From: Brugia malayi
Lineage: Eukaryota > Nematoda > Chromadorea > Rhabditida > Onchocercidae
NCBI RefSeq assembly: GCF_000002995.4
Contig: NW_025062479.1
Span: forward strand, 212,501 to 276,500
Direction of reading: 5' to 3'
Length of the DNA: 64,000 nt
Position numbers and translations under genes: made by a program
In this document: positions 26,201 through 39,041 of the stretch, one piece after another
Position numbering within the stretch: position 1 is the stretch's first letter
Layout of the letters: each line of letters opens with the position of its first letter
The notes under the pieces: model-generated
Told to the model about the DNA's origin: nothing
Seen by the model: only the letters and a program-made list of their open reading frames with translations
Databases searched by the model: none

Positions 26201-29200
26201 AAGTTAGAGTTAATTCATCTCTTCGATCTTCTAACAGTTTTACCGAAATAATTATTTTACATCTAATTAAATTTGTTAGTAATAAATTGTAGAGATGAAA
26301 AACCTCCTATGTTGTTAGAAAATAACTCGCCGATAGGTTCCAAGGCTTCCTGTATTTGCGTTTTTTGAAAGCTCCAAATTGTTCAGGTATTTATATATGT
26401 GTACTATAAAAGAACAGCAGTCAGTCAAAGTAGCTCGTCAAACTTTTTCAATGCTAGTACGAGTGGTTGATGAGTTATGCGCGGTGGAACAAACGCGGAA
26501 GCTTATTCGTGTAATTACAAAATTTATAAGTCGCCTTGTTAAAGACGAAAATTATACCTTTGCAAGGATTTTGAGGTTATTCTAATTTTCATAATTATAC
26601 AACGGAATACCAAGTAATGATGAAATATTGCTTAATTTTTTGATTAAAAACTTGCTTTAACATATTTGAAAAAAAATATCATTTTGATATATAAAAAATA
26701 TATCAAAAAATATCAAAAAATATCACCACATGCATAAAATTATCCCGCACATCCTGCACATATCTCCCACATACCTAGATTTCCAGGAAACGACTAATGT
26801 CACGAATGGACCTAAAGTCAATACAAAAACTCACGGCAACATCAAAAGAGCGAACTAATATGAGGGGTGTGAGCTCAAGGTACGTCTTTATTCCTCTTAT
26901 TTCTCATATTCTTCACATATAACATCTTCTATTTCAGGCATCTAACAATTTTTGATATTCGTTCCGCAATTATCGCCAAACAAATGACTTATTTGGATGC
27001 AGAATTGTTCCATATGATTGAGGTGAAATATGAAACTTCAATTATGAAAAGAGTAGAAGTATTAAAATATATCAGGAAGACATGTATTATTTGTTATCTT
27101 CATTTATGAAATTTTGATATAGTTACATTTGCTTTTATTTTTTTTTTTTATAAAACGAAGGAGGATTTCGTGTGACTAGAGCTAAGGAATATTTTCAGCC
27201 AGCTGAAATGCTTTGGTGGGCACAAGAACAAAACGAGAAAAAAAGTCCAAACTTGTGTCGTTTTACCGAGCATTTTAACAAGGTAAGACGATTACTACTC
27301 CATTGCTCTCATTTTCATCATCCTTTTCTGATAGGAACTGACGTAAGGTTTAAAATATCTGCTGACTAATAGCTTTCGTCTTCTAAAACTTTCCGTGATG
27401 AAAAGACGAAATAGTACTATAAGTTACACAAATTCCTTTCATTTATAGAAGAAGATTGTTCCAGGTCTCGTACTGGGTTCGAACTCTCGTCTTGACACCA
27501 TGTGAGCAAAGAACACGTGAAAAAGTAATGACGAAATTTGTCAAGATAATGAAGGTACCTTTTGTTATAGATGCTTAATCCTAGTCTTTCAGGGTTAGGC
27601 CATGTAGACGACACATGTTTCAGTTAGAGGCCTGCTAGAGAGTAATATGAGTTAAGGTAACCACAAGAAATGCACTTCACTACTCTGTCCTGAATATTTG
27701 ATGCTTGGCTGCTGATCTGTGGCGAGTGCAGCCCTACTGGTAAGGGAAGACTAATAATCTCAAATCCTACTACCATGTCTGTCCTATAATTGAAAGTCGA
27801 GAGAAGAACCACATCAATCATCTCCACAGCAGTATATGTTGCGACATCCTTGGAGTGTGTAAAAACGCGTCAACAGGTGAAAATTAACATGACCTTTGAA
27901 ATTAAATAAGAGATGAAGAAATATTGTGAAAAGCCATGTTAATTCCACTCAATTATTCGCGCACTAATGGATGTATTTGCTTCTTCTCCTGCTAGATAGA
28001 CGTCGAAATGTTTAGAAGCTTTGTTGCAAAATAAAATTGAAACTGCAATAAGTCGGAAAGAGGGGATACTGTGGAAATGTTAGAATCGGAAGACGAAATG
28101 AAACAGTCCAATTGCTTCAGCAAAAGCATAAAACGAAGGAAGACTTGGAATGAATCGAATGTAAAAGTGCCACATCGATTCAACTTAAGGTAGCAGATAA
28201 TTGATCGCAACACTTTCATCATCCAACAAAGAAAGCGATCATAGCATATTACAATAAAAAATATACCAATAATTTTAGTAACAAATAAATTCCTTACTAC
28301 ATTGTGAAGTTTAATGATGATCTACCATTGTTATCTCGACCAGAACTTCGCCAGAAAGCAAAAAGAAAAGCTAAGCTTAATCAGAAATGCTACACTCTTA
28401 AATAACTGTAAAGAAGAAAATCTATAAGAAGGGAATATAATTCGAATGCCCAATTTTCTGCTTTATAAAATAATCAAAAGAAAATTGAGAGAAAACTCGA
28501 TGGTTCATTGACAATTGGAATAAAAAGACAGTTTGCTGGGAGTGCTTGAGATGCGGGAAAGAATTGTGCTATTATTACTGTTGTTTTTCTATCGTTCTGC
28601 TAAACTTGGAATTTCATTTCTTGACGACATTTTGAACAGCGAAATGCCACCTTACATGAACAGCGGAAGACATTAATAAAGAGCATACCTGAACCGGAGT
28701 GTACGGAAACGGGAATACTCTACCTTTATATTTTCTCAATATGTAAAATGGATAATAAAATAGGTTTGGAAAAGTCCATTTGACGTCCATTTTGATGAAA
28801 CAGTAGATATTTAATGTGTTACTTTCTGATAGAGAATTGTGGAAAGTAAAGGATGTCGAGAATACAGGAATTGAAGTGGGTCCAGCAAGTTACTGAGTTA
28901 TATTCGCAAAAGTGAAAAGGATGGTTTGAATAGCTTCCAAAAATTAGGTGAGGGGTGCTTATTGGAAATGTCAGAAATAGAGACAAATCATAGGAGAAAA
29001 TCTATCATAGCTGTGTTCAAGATATGTCTTATAGCATTAATAGAATACTAAAAGTTTCAAACGGTCATGATGAGAGTTATTTGACATTTGCATACTTATA
29101 TGTCAACAATAAGAAAAATTAGAAATGTAAACATTCTTTATAATACTGACAAGGTAATAGAGCTTTACAATTGTTCTTAATTACAGTTCAATAGTGATGA

Positions 29201-30099
29201 AGTCCTTAACTTATCCTTATCCTTATCTTTAAATATGCTAGATACTGCTTGCCTTCGAATTCCACAATATTTCTAACTGCAGCATTTGCGCATTGTGGGC
29301 AATTACAATTCTTATTTGGCCATCTTATCAGCACTAGATTCGGGTCCTATCCGAAGACTGGATTGGTCCAAACATATCACTGATCTCTTGAAAGAGCACT
29401 CAGTTGTGATGGATAGCTCACATTCTTTCAAAAATTATCGCACATTGTTAGGCGAAAGCCGACCTCCATGTTTGCCTTACATGTAAGCTTCTATTTTTAA
29501 ATTTCTTTTTTCTGGCATATATTATTTGTTCTTAAGATGAAGCAATTTCAGTAATTGTTCTCAGGGATAAAAAATAACTTAAAGAGGGCATTTTCCAACT
29601 TCAATCACTACACATCTCATCCTTTAAAAGATGATTATTTTGAAGAGGTCTTGTTCTGCAAGATCTAACATTTGTACATATCGGGAATAGCGATTATCTC
29701 CCGCCAGAACAAAGCAATGGTAGAAAGAACCTCTTAAACTATGGCAAAAGATGGCAACAATTTGCAATTCTAGACAGCATCCGATGTTTCAAAAGCTGGT
29801 AAGCATTGATTTCATAGGTACAATATTGTTTATTTCCAACTGGAGTACGAAACCTACTGACTTTATTGAATTAGTCGTCGTCGTTCTTTCGGATTCATAA
29901 AGGTATGTATAAAAAAGATGTTTTATTCATCGAAAATATGCTAATTTGGGAAATGATAGGCATCTTTTGCAGGAATTACTCGATAGAAAAGGATGAAAAA
30001 GTTATTCAGTTCTTCAATGGATTCAACAATTATTTGAGTGAAGATGAGATCTGGGATCTGTCAGAATCAATCAAACCACGAACACGTAAAAATAAATAA
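20026..30099 (+). CDS. RAPGEF1: C3G/RAPGEF1-type Rap guanine-nucleotide exchange factor
   Basis: The 22 exons read 20026-20148, 21675-21767, 22077-22262, 22351-22497, 22836-23020, 23364-23537, 23733-23856, 24013-24263, 24365-24470, 24614-24745, 24945-25083, 25308-25405, 25851-25976, 26060-26196, 26387-26575, 26787-26879, 26938-27022, 27199-27282, 27465-27554, 29283-29482, 29646-29798 and 29973-30099 (3042 nt, 1013 aa; human C3G is 1077). It should load GTP on Rap1 downstream of adhesion or receptor signals. The N-terminal helical segment with VLIGSASAVFDSVLS (about residues 90-115) matches C3G VLEMLPGSASKVLEAIL. A Crk-SH3-type ligand PPIPPKQR lies near 493-500. The REM domain starts at VRGGPKDAL (about 629) and contains EAFLTTYRSF and MLVRVVDELC. 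The CDC25 domain (about 768-1013) has LDAELFHMIE, SPNLCRFTEHFNK, NSYLAILSALDSGPIRRLDW and DLTFVHIGN. The middle exons (about 165-460) are acidic or Ser/Thr-rich and least certain. Confidence 0.88.
20149..21674 (+). other. first intron of RAPGEF1, with a 30-T run
   Basis: A 1.5 kb intron. It holds a run of 30 T at 20234-20263 and 18 A at about 20890-20907. An acceptor-like TTGCAG at about 21552 opens a frame that does not lead into a recognisable protein; the exon at 21675 fits phase and composition better. Confidence 0.55.
27555..29282 (+). other. 1.7 kb intron inside the RAPGEF1 catalytic domain
   Basis: Splits the CDC25 domain between KFVKIMK and HLRIVGNYN. From about 27590 to 27890 the sequence is less AT-rich than the rest of the intron and keeps broken open frames on both strands, which suggests an old inserted repeat. 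I could not assign it to a family. The remaining 1.4 kb is ordinary AT-rich intron. Confidence 0.6.
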
Positions 30100-31353
30100 A
30101 TCAACCTCTGAGATATGTCAAATCTAGAAACTCTGAAAATGATAAAATGATATATTATGCGACAGCTTAACTGACAATCTATCACACATTATATCGAAAC
30201 AAATTCTAATCAATCCAAAGTATTGAAAAATTCCTCCACCATTATGGCAACTAAATTGATCACTATTTTGGTGGACAATTAATTACATAAATAGCCTCTG
30301 TGAAAGACGTTTTAGAAGATGAAATGATCATGAATTTAATGATTATTATTATTTCATGGAATGATTATTTTTGGTGCTCTGTTAGAAAACTAATCGAACT
30401 AATTTTTACACATACAAACAACTCTTCTAACACTGTAATCATTATAGAGTAAACATGATTCAGTCAATGATTAAATGTGATCGCTGAAATATGTTAAATC
30501 ATGATTTAGTTACAAAAATTCAATTTGATTTTAAAGAAATATAATATTTAAATGCAGAAATTCTGGAAAAAAATTTAATGGGATCAATGTACATCAAATA
30601 TGGAACGATATTGTAGGAAACCAAATGATTTCTCTCTTCCAGTACAGTGTTATGTTGTGAAAATTGAAAACTGTTTACTCGAATCTTTTTCTTTCTCATT
30701 TTTAATCGGAAATTTTGCAATAGTAATGGAACAAATAAAACTGATTTAGAGATATAAAGAAGTAGGAAGGAAGTGGAAGCGGTAATGTCCATCTTCATAA
30801 TCATTCCCTCTTCATTCTATTCTCGATGTTCTTATTCGCATGGCGGGAAGTTACCGTGCACATGCGCAATGGATTCGATCCCTTTCTGATGTAGTAAATA
30901 AGAAAGCATTAATTTTTAACAGGTGATCGATCCATGCATAAGTACTGCTGCAGCGTAGACAGCATCGAAAAACAACGCACGTAACCTTGGACAGTTCTGC
31001 ATTTCAATTGGAAACATCAATGTGCCCATAACATGTATCCACGCGTAAGAGTATTGCATACCACAAATGGAAGTGGAAAAGCGTGAGTGGCACACGTAAG
31101 TACCTCTACGTCCGGAACCGACACAATTTGAATTTCGAAGTCATATTGTCCACCCCATAGCAGCGCAGATGGCTAAGCAACACTCCAGCACTACAACGCC
31201 ACGTCACCGGTGAAACATTGAAGTGTTTCTAGTGGTTTGGGTTCATCTTGCTAGGAGGCTGGGTAGGACTCGGGAAATTCACTTCGGGTTAGAGGTTAGA
31301 ATTCACTCTATCTGTCTTTATGATTCGTAGCTGCAGGTGTGAGCAGGTGTGGA
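30100..31353. other. intergenic region, RAPGEF1 to MFSD12
   Basis: Left part is AT-rich 3' flank of RAPGEF1; AATAAA overlaps its stop region (30091-30096). From about 30830 to 31330 composition is more balanced, with several CG dinucleotides. This is probably the promoter or 5' exon region of the MFSD12 gene. An acceptor-like CTGCAG ends at 31336, 17 bases before its ATG. No separate gene is supported. Confidence 0.55.
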
Positions 31354-32983
31354 ATGGAAAGGAACGAAGAAAGGAATAATGAGGAAACAGAGAGCATTGC
31401 GAATGACGCTTGCGCACAAGTTGTAAGTATCTCAGTAATATTTAAATTGAAATAAACTTCTGATCGATTTAACGGTATCGAATTTTATGATTCGTTTGAA
31501 GCATACTGTCTTACTGATGACTAATTATTATTGGTGTTAATGAGTTGTTGACTTTCATATAATTCTAATAATCTGAGAGAACAAGTGAATAAGAAACTAG
31601 AAGAACTGAAAAAGAAACTCTTAGCTGTGCAGTGCAAAAGTAAGAGAAAACGTTTAGCATGAGACATGGATTTTTGTCCATTGTGATTGATTACCGATTG
31701 TTAATTGGATGGATTATTTCTCACATACGCAAATTAGATTCTTTTAGCCATTTCAGTTTGTTAGGGATTTACTCGAACTTGAATTTTGTACAGTGACATT
31801 TTCTAGTTTTCCTTCCAGGAGAATACAGAAGTATCAAATGAATTGAGTGGTTGTCAGGTGCTTGCGTACGGAATTGGACATTTTTATAACGATTTGTGTG
31901 CCAGCATGTGGTTTACATATCTTTTGTTATTTCTGGAAAAAGTGATTATTATGCGCAGTTCCGTAGCTGGTTTGATCATGCTGATTGGCCAGGTACCATT
32001 TCATTTCTTCACTACTTTTCTCTTTAAGCCTGGAATCGACGATATATTGATTTGACAAAGAATTAGATACCACTTCATGAACATGCCAATGCTACGAAAA
32101 AAAAAAATATGCTGTTATTAATTTCGTTTCTATCACATTGTCATGGATTTAGAATCCTGAATGGTAGAGAAAGAAACATGGTATTTTAACAATCGTTATC
32201 TTGAAGTAATGTCTGTAAATTAATATACACGGATTTTGTAGTTTTCTATCATAAATTAAAGAATGTAGCTCGACTTGGCTATGAAATGCCTGTGCATGAA
32301 TGATATCAGTTCATTACAGACTACCGATGCTTTGACCACGGCGTGTATTGGAGTTCTGAGCGACTGGACATCGGCACCACTTTGTTTTCGGCGTTGCGGG
32401 CGAAGGAAATCATGGCATGCTTTTGGTGTGTTATCATCAGTTACATTTTTCTATAAATGCATAACTTCATTTAATTTCATAATGTGGCAGATGATTCAGA
32501 CACGTCTCTTTCTGAACAGTTATGTGAAATGTTAGGAAGATAGTTTTTGAATAAATGTATACTTACACATTTTTTTACTTCGCATTCACTTGCACATTTG
32601 TTTGCTTCTGTTGTTTCTGCTCGTCCATGACCGATATGTGTTTTTACCTATGGTGAAAATATTTTCTGGCTGGAGAAAAACGCAACCAAGAGCAGTTATG
32701 TTACATTTTTCGTTCCAGGTACCGTATTAGTGACTTTTTCATTTGCATTTATTTACAATAAATGCTTCATATGCGGTCAGTCAGTGACTGATTGGGAACT
32801 TTTAGTCTGGTATGCACCATATGTAATTATATTTCAAATTGGATGGGCTGCAGTACAAGTAATCATTTTGTGTTTCGTTTGTTTTACATTCACTAAATTT
32901 TGGTGTTGTAGTCATCAGACTGAGCTAAATGCACATCAGCATTATTTATTCTGCCAAGCTTTTTCAACATTTACAAAGTCTAA

Positions 32984-33018
<35 letters not shown>

Positions 33019-36000
33019 GTATTTTGAGCTATATCACATGATTATATGTTTTCTAGATCTCACATTTGGCTTTGTTACCGGAACTTACGTGTGATGAGAG
33101 CCGTCGAACGACAATGAATTCTGTTAGGTTGTTTCTTATAAATTGATAGATGTATTTGTGTACATACCAAAAATAGGAAACATTACAGGATTCAAGTTTC
33201 AGTTTCTTTTTTTCTTTTCAATTTTTTTTATAGGTATGGATTTACGGTTATCGCAAACTTAGTTATTTTCGTAGTACTCTCGTTGCTGTTATATTTTGAT
33301 GATAAAGGCTCTGCGATTAGTCCTCTGGACCTTCGCCACTTTAATGTAAGCTTGCACCGCTGTCTATTAGCGATTTGCAGAAAGTGACATTTAATAGAAC
33401 TCAAATGAGCTTTATGCACTGCATTTTTAGACAGTTTCGGGAATGGTTATTGTTGTGGGACTTTTTACTGAAATTATTTTCTATACCATAACAAAAGAAC
33501 CTTCAAGAGCTGATCATGCTCTTATATCTACTGAGCCGAGGCATCATTCTGGAATCTTACGTTCCTTCAAATTATCACTCAGTAAATGGATGTATCGGTT
33601 TCAGTTCTACCAGGTAACGCTGTATTCTAAGAATTAAGGAGGTATATTGCTCTCAAATCTTGCAGAAGAAAATGTTTGCAATTTTGATTATTAGGCTACA
33701 AAGAGATTACAAATGACTGCTACAGAAAGTTAAGTTTTTCTACAGTTGCTTCTATTTATCGAATATTTCCACGTACGCTTTGTGCTAGAAAATGTGTTCG
33801 TGTAATTGCTAAAGACTGCTAATTGTCCAGCAGTAGCATGTGTAAAGCATCTGTGATAAAATTTATGAATGCACTTTGGAAATGTGTTCAAATGTACAGC
33901 TAATCCTACAAATAGCACCATCATCTGAAAGGAATACTTTTCATGTTTAACTAAACTTATTTTTTAGGTTGGGATGTTATACGTGCTTTGCAGATTATAT
34001 ATTAATGTATCACAGGTTTATTTCCCGTTCTACATTACACATTTACCGAATATTTCGAAGGTAATTTAGCTGTCAAAATTTTCATAACGAAAATTTTTTC
34101 ATAATTGTAGATGACTTTCTTGCACTGTAACATAAGGTATTACGTATTTCTGGCAACTGCTGTGGTGTTATGTCTTTTATAATTTTGTTATAATTAATCT
34201 ATTGAATGTATTGTTAGCATTTGTTATATTTCCAGACATACGTTGCTATATTACCAATGATTTCTTATTGTTCGTCACTTCTTATTTCTTCTGTGACTGG
34301 TTTACCTTTCATAAATCGTCGATGCAATTTGGAAGTGAATTTTTACCTCCTTCACGCTACTCTGCAGTGAGAAACCGGAAGTATATCCACTGAATTCTAT
34401 CCACTGAATTTGGTGTTAGGAACCACTTATTTTATTATGTTTTAGTAGTCATGATAATGGAATTTAGAGTCTTTTGCTTAATATATATTTTAATTAATTT
34501 CATATGCATATATGAGATGTAGAAGAGAGCAATAACATTTGCTCTATTCATCAATGAATTACTGGATAGTATTTAATAAGGGTATTCTGAGAGCGAATAT
34601 GGTAGCTGGGATTTTGATAGGAACAATTTCAACGTAGCAAAGTTTGGCACGTTTTCGGACTTTTCCAAATTTCGAATTTGCATAATTATTTTTATTTACG
34701 GAGGAAGAGATTATGTAAGCTCTGCAAACTATAATTCAGTATGAATCTTAGCACTCTTAAATATTCTGTATGACATATAACTTTGTTTAGGTGCTTCTGA
34801 ACCTTATACATCTTTCGAGAAGCTCACTGTATGTAGTTTATGTGTATTCTATTATTCTCTTGTTCATACGTTTTCAGAGTTTAGCTTTATTTGGATGTTT
34901 TTGTGGCATTTCAAGTTGCTTGGTGATACAATTTGATACATATTTCCCTGTTCACATAGTTGCTGTTCTTCTGGGTATAGCCCAAGCAGTTTTGTTAATA
35001 ACTTCACTTTCTGCAGTAGCGAAGCTCATTAAACAAGATACAGTAAGTGATTAATTTTTTTATTATTTGATTATTGTTATTGACTTGTCTGATTCATTAC
35101 TTCAAATTTCCTTAAAGTCTTTTGAAACCGAATTTTAGTTTGAGAGCAGTTATACAACAAGAGATTTTCCTAAATTTTTAAGCAAAATACTTGGTGTACA
35201 CTAGTGCCAAAGACAGAGTTGTTTAAACAATTGGTAGTCAAATCAGCAATTGAGAGACATAAACATAATTTAATAAATAATCACATATGTGTATGTAAAA
35301 GAAACTTGCTTTTGCCAAAGCTTATCACCTACCATGCTTATTTCAGTTTGTTTTGGATTCATTCTTTCCGTTAAATCTATCAATCTTGTTCGGTTCTGCT
35401 CACTATTATCGCTCTTTCACTTCTTTTCATCCCTGAATGAAACCAGTCAGTACATGATCTTTCTTTCTTTCATCTTATATGTTGAATTAAAAGTTTTGCT
35501 AATGCAGCTTAAAATCGGGAAAAGTCGATAATGTTTCTGTACTGAAATTAGCATGAGATGAGATGAAATTACTGCTTAAACTCGTTTTGCTTTTTTTTTT
35601 TTTTTTTTTTTTTTGTTATTGCATTTTGCTTGTTTTGTCACATTTTTGTCATGCCCAATCATTTTTGCTTGTCGCTTTGATGCTATTTTGATTGAAACAA
35701 ATGCAGTAAACAAGATTTTTTTCTTTTTTAAGATCGGAAAAAGTCGATAGTGCTATTTATGGTATTTTTGCAGGAAAGTGGTGCTTTTGTTTATGGTATT
35801 TTCAGTTCCGTGGACAAAATTTCAAACGGATTAGCTTTGCAAGTAATCGAGTTATTCAGTCCATCGTCGTGCATGTTAGTCCGCTAACAGTCGTTTTATT
35901 CATTTTCTAGAAAACGCTTATAGTAGTTAAAACCGTTCAAAGTAATGAATACTTTGCAGAGCGAGCGAAAGTGCAGACTGCACAAATTTCTATCGAGTGG

Positions 36001-36229
36001 TGATTGTCGTTGTGCCTAGCACTACTCTTCTGATTGCTTTCCTCGTGCTCATTTCTCTGATAATAAGCGAGAAATGGAGTAACAGGGTTTTTCTCGGTGG
36101 GTATGAATAATTTTAGGTTCATTTTTATGCAGATTACTATTTGTCACTTTCTAAAATTTACTGACGTTTCAGCCGATATATGAGGATTCACTGTCCAATG
36201 TAGATTTGAATTACCAGTCGTGCAGGTGA
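31354..36229 (+). CDS. MFSD12: MFSD12-like major facilitator transporter
   Basis: Exons read 31354-31422, 31819-31992, 32320-32425, 32719-32858, 33057-33127, 33234-33345, 33431-33613, 33968-34060, 34236-34334, 34878-35042, 35774-35874, 35960-36086 and 36173-36229 (1497 nt, 498 aa; human MFSD12 is 480). MFSD12 sits in lysosome and melanosome membranes and is needed for cysteine import there. Diagnostic strings appear in family order: [20 protein letters not shown] in the first helix, the loop [63 protein letters not shown] and [20 protein letters not shown]. About twelve hydrophobic helices are present. The N-terminus is short, acidic and cytosolic. The 3' end is the weak point: the chosen last exon gives an 18-residue polar tail ([14 protein letters not shown]...), but a different donor at 36097 would stop at 36183 after three residues. 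Confidence 0.9.
32991..33018 (+). repeat. 28-base T homopolymer in an MFSD12 intron
   Basis: Twenty-eight consecutive T lie 38 bases before the 33057 acceptor. Similar sense-strand T runs sit in other introns of this window (20234-20263, 35591-35614). Confidence 0.9.
35591..35614 (+). repeat. 24-base T homopolymer in an MFSD12 intron
   Basis: Twenty-four consecutive T inside the intron 35043-35773. Confidence 0.9.
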
Positions 36230-36258
36230 GTTAAGCTTGTAAATCCTCGTTCAAAATG

Positions 36259-36264
36259 AATAAA
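36259..36264 (+). promoter_or_regulatory. poly(A) signal of MFSD12
   Basis: AATAAA 30 bases after the TGA at 36227-36229 (76 bases after the alternative stop). A second copy lies at 36306-36311. The closeness supports ending the gene here rather than in a further exon near 36690. Confidence 0.55.
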
Positions 36265-36285
36265 GTTAAGCAAAATCATCACGCA

Positions 36286-36350
36286 ATGAATCGCATGTGA
36301 AGTGAAATAAATTTCACAATGAATTACATATGAAGTGAAATGAATTTCAT
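36286..36350. repeat. two-copy 32-base tandem duplication
   Basis: Copies at 36286-36317 and 36319-36350, differing at a handful of positions. The core shared string is GAAGTGAAAT followed by AATTTCA. Confidence 0.8.
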
Positions 36351-39041
36351 CTAAAGTCAATCAATGTACTCACTGAAAATTCAGTTCAAAATTTGCATTT
36401 CTCTATAAAGCGAGCATTGCTGTAGCCTGTGAAATATATTTGTAAGTTTGTTTTGTATCACTATAAGTGCAGTGACATCTTTTTGATCCAAAAGTTTTTT
36501 TTTTTTTTTTTCGTACATTTAGTAAGTGGGAACTCACTGGTTTAATAATGATCATATTTATTTTTCTAGTGTTACCCTTTTTACAGAATCTCTTTTGTAA
36601 TCATATTTTTGCCTGATTATTCTTTTTTTTTTTTTTTAATAATAATAATAAAAAAACTGTTCTAAACAATTTAAAATGTAATTTTAATACTAGGCGAATA
36701 TTACTGCATGATGGTATGCTTCTTATTATGTACTTGTTCTGATTTGCTGTATTCTCCAGTTATGATGCAAAGTAACTACAGGCTAATATTCTCGGAAGTA
36801 TTTCGTATAATCTGGAGCGGTCAGCAGAACAGATTTTACTATAGATTTTTATAAACAAATTTAAATAAGAAATAGAGAATACTGATTTCAGTAAAATATT
36901 TTTATATTTCCAATAAAACAGAAAATAAAAATTAAATTATATGGACGAAAACATAACCGTGTTCTTCCACTTCTTGGATCTACCTACCTAGCTCGAGATG
37001 AATGTTAAAATTTTTTGTTTTGCTTTATTATTCGGATTTCCTATTTTAACTTAGGGATTTTTTTTTTAAAGGATTTATGGGCACATTTTTATGATGGCCA
37101 CACTTTAATGGAGACTTGTTCATGTAGAAGCAAGGTTAAGGAAGAGTAATGTACGAATCTTGGACCAATTTTCAATATTGGGTTTTATAACCGATCTTGT
37201 CGTGAAAGGTTGCCTGTTGGTTGATATTCGAATTGTTGCAATACAGTAGGAAGATTAATAAACCTTTATTTTTCGAAAACGTAGTATTAATAAACAGAGC
37301 AGTAAAATAAAAGAGAAGAAATTTATATTAAAGAAGAAGATCGGAGGAATTGATATTGGTTAACAAAGTAGTAGTCGACAATGATGATAATGAATGTGAA
37401 AGAAAACCAAAATTTGTTTGTTAGAATTGAATTTATATGAGTGAGGATTGGGCGTGTCTAGGATAAAAATCATATGTGTAAAGAATTGAAAGTGTTTACA
37501 ACGAAAAGATTAGATGAAAGCTAATTACAATTTTACAGTAAAATTATATGTGTAAAGAATTGGAAGTGTTTTACAACGAAGAGAAGAGATGATTTATGAT
37601 AGTATGAAATTAGTTAGAAGTTTTTCGCGAAATTATAATTCGCGACAGATCTTGTTAGTAAAAAAGAAAAACTAAACAGCCAAAACTTCCTAGATATGTA
37701 AATGGCTGTTGATTACAAATTGACAACTAACGTCTTCCTTCGTGCACCTTTCAAATGGAATTTCAAATGTGTCCATATGTGATGGTTAACTTTTTTTTTT
37801 TTTTTTTTTTGTAACAGTTTACAAATTATCGCTTGAGGTGTACCCATAAAATTTCCAAACTATAAGTGATTGTACTTCAAGTCATACCTCTGATGCACTA
37901 AATTAGAGATATTTTATTGAGATAGAAATGTTTTTCTGAAGCTTCTTCCCCTAATGATATTTATCATCATTAATGGATCGATTTATTATTTAAATTGAGC
38001 AAATAAAAGTGAAGTAATATTCTATGAATTACCACGCACTAGCAAATCTGGCTGGGCTCTTTCAAAGATTCCCGAATAATGATAACCAAGTAAATGCTAT
38101 TTCTTGAGATAACATCAGATAAGTATTCATTAGGAGAAACTCTCGAATTAAAAGTTGCGTTGTGCATCCAAGATGTTATTAGGAATGTGTTATATTAACA
38201 TCGTCTGAAATTAAGATCATTCCACTTGAAACATTGCACTGAATATTTTAAGTAGTTCACACATTTGAAACACAGGATCCATCATTTATTTATAATTGGC
38301 GACTAATATAAAACTTACTAGAATGATAGACGAGTAAAAAAAAAAAAGTTGGATGAGGCACGATAATATATAAAGAAAACAGATTCGTCAAAGGATTTGA
38401 AGTTCTATCCGGATTATTTTTTTTTTTTTTTTTTTTTTAGGAAAAACTAATAAGCTTTCTTGAAATGAGATATGGATATCAAAGGGCCATGTAGCCTTAG
38501 GAGCATGCGCGATTATTGGAAAAGCTTAGGTGCAAACCTGGAAGCACCAAAAATCGTTTCAAACAAACAAATGTTACAAAAAGAGATAGAGAAGGCACGA
38601 AATACCTCGAATTGATGATTATCACAAACATTGTGCTAAAATTTTGTCAGTTGATTTTTTTGCGGTGGTTCGAATCTGTCTTAGAAAGGGTTTCAGTTCG
38701 AGCTTCACTTCAGTGATAGCTACGAGCACCTATCAAGTTCCCGGGAAAAAAAAATGATCTCGAGGTGGGGTATTATTATTCGTTCTCATAAAACCGTGTC
38801 AAATGGTCCCTTCTTTTTTTTTTTTTTTTTTTTTCTCTCTCTTTGATGGAAAATCCAAATGATAACAATTTTTGTGAAAGTAGCAGTGATTTTTTCATGG
38901 CGCATTAGCTAGCTAAAACATCCAGTCCTATTTTGCATCATGATATATAACTGATCAAAATGCACATATAAATATTTACACATCTTGAATGAAATAAAAC
39001 TCGTTGCAAAAATTGAGACGAGAGGAATGTGCAAAATTGCA
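36351..39041. other. intergenic region between convergent MFSD12 and FASN
   Basis: About 2.7 kb without supported exons on either strand. It contains several T runs of about 20 bases (around 37790-37810, 38418-38440 and 38814-38834) and a two-copy repeat listed separately. The weak open frame near 38516 lacks any domain resemblance. Confidence 0.6.
37464..37593. repeat. two-copy imperfect tandem duplication, period about 75 bases
   Basis: A unit of about 54 bases (ATGTGTAAAGAATTG... followed by ACAACGAAAAG) at 37464-37517 recurs at 37539-37593. It has single-base differences and a one-base indel, and about 21 bases separate the two copies. Confidence 0.8.

Noticed and set aside
26288..26337. 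Extra RAPGEF1 exon between the REM pieces
   Set aside because: An acceptor and a short open stretch exist, but joining 26196 directly to 26387 gives the expected RRY-to-VRVVDELC spacing and phase.
27470..27490. tRNA B-box-like string GGTTCGAACTC
   Set aside because: It is part of the RAPGEF1 exon encoding SYWVRTLVL. No A box or cloverleaf surrounds it.
1364..36229. Operon of the five + strand genes
   Set aside because: Intergenic distances of 1.2-4.7 kb are far larger than the roughly 100-base to 1-kb spacing typical of nematode operons, and functions are unrelated.
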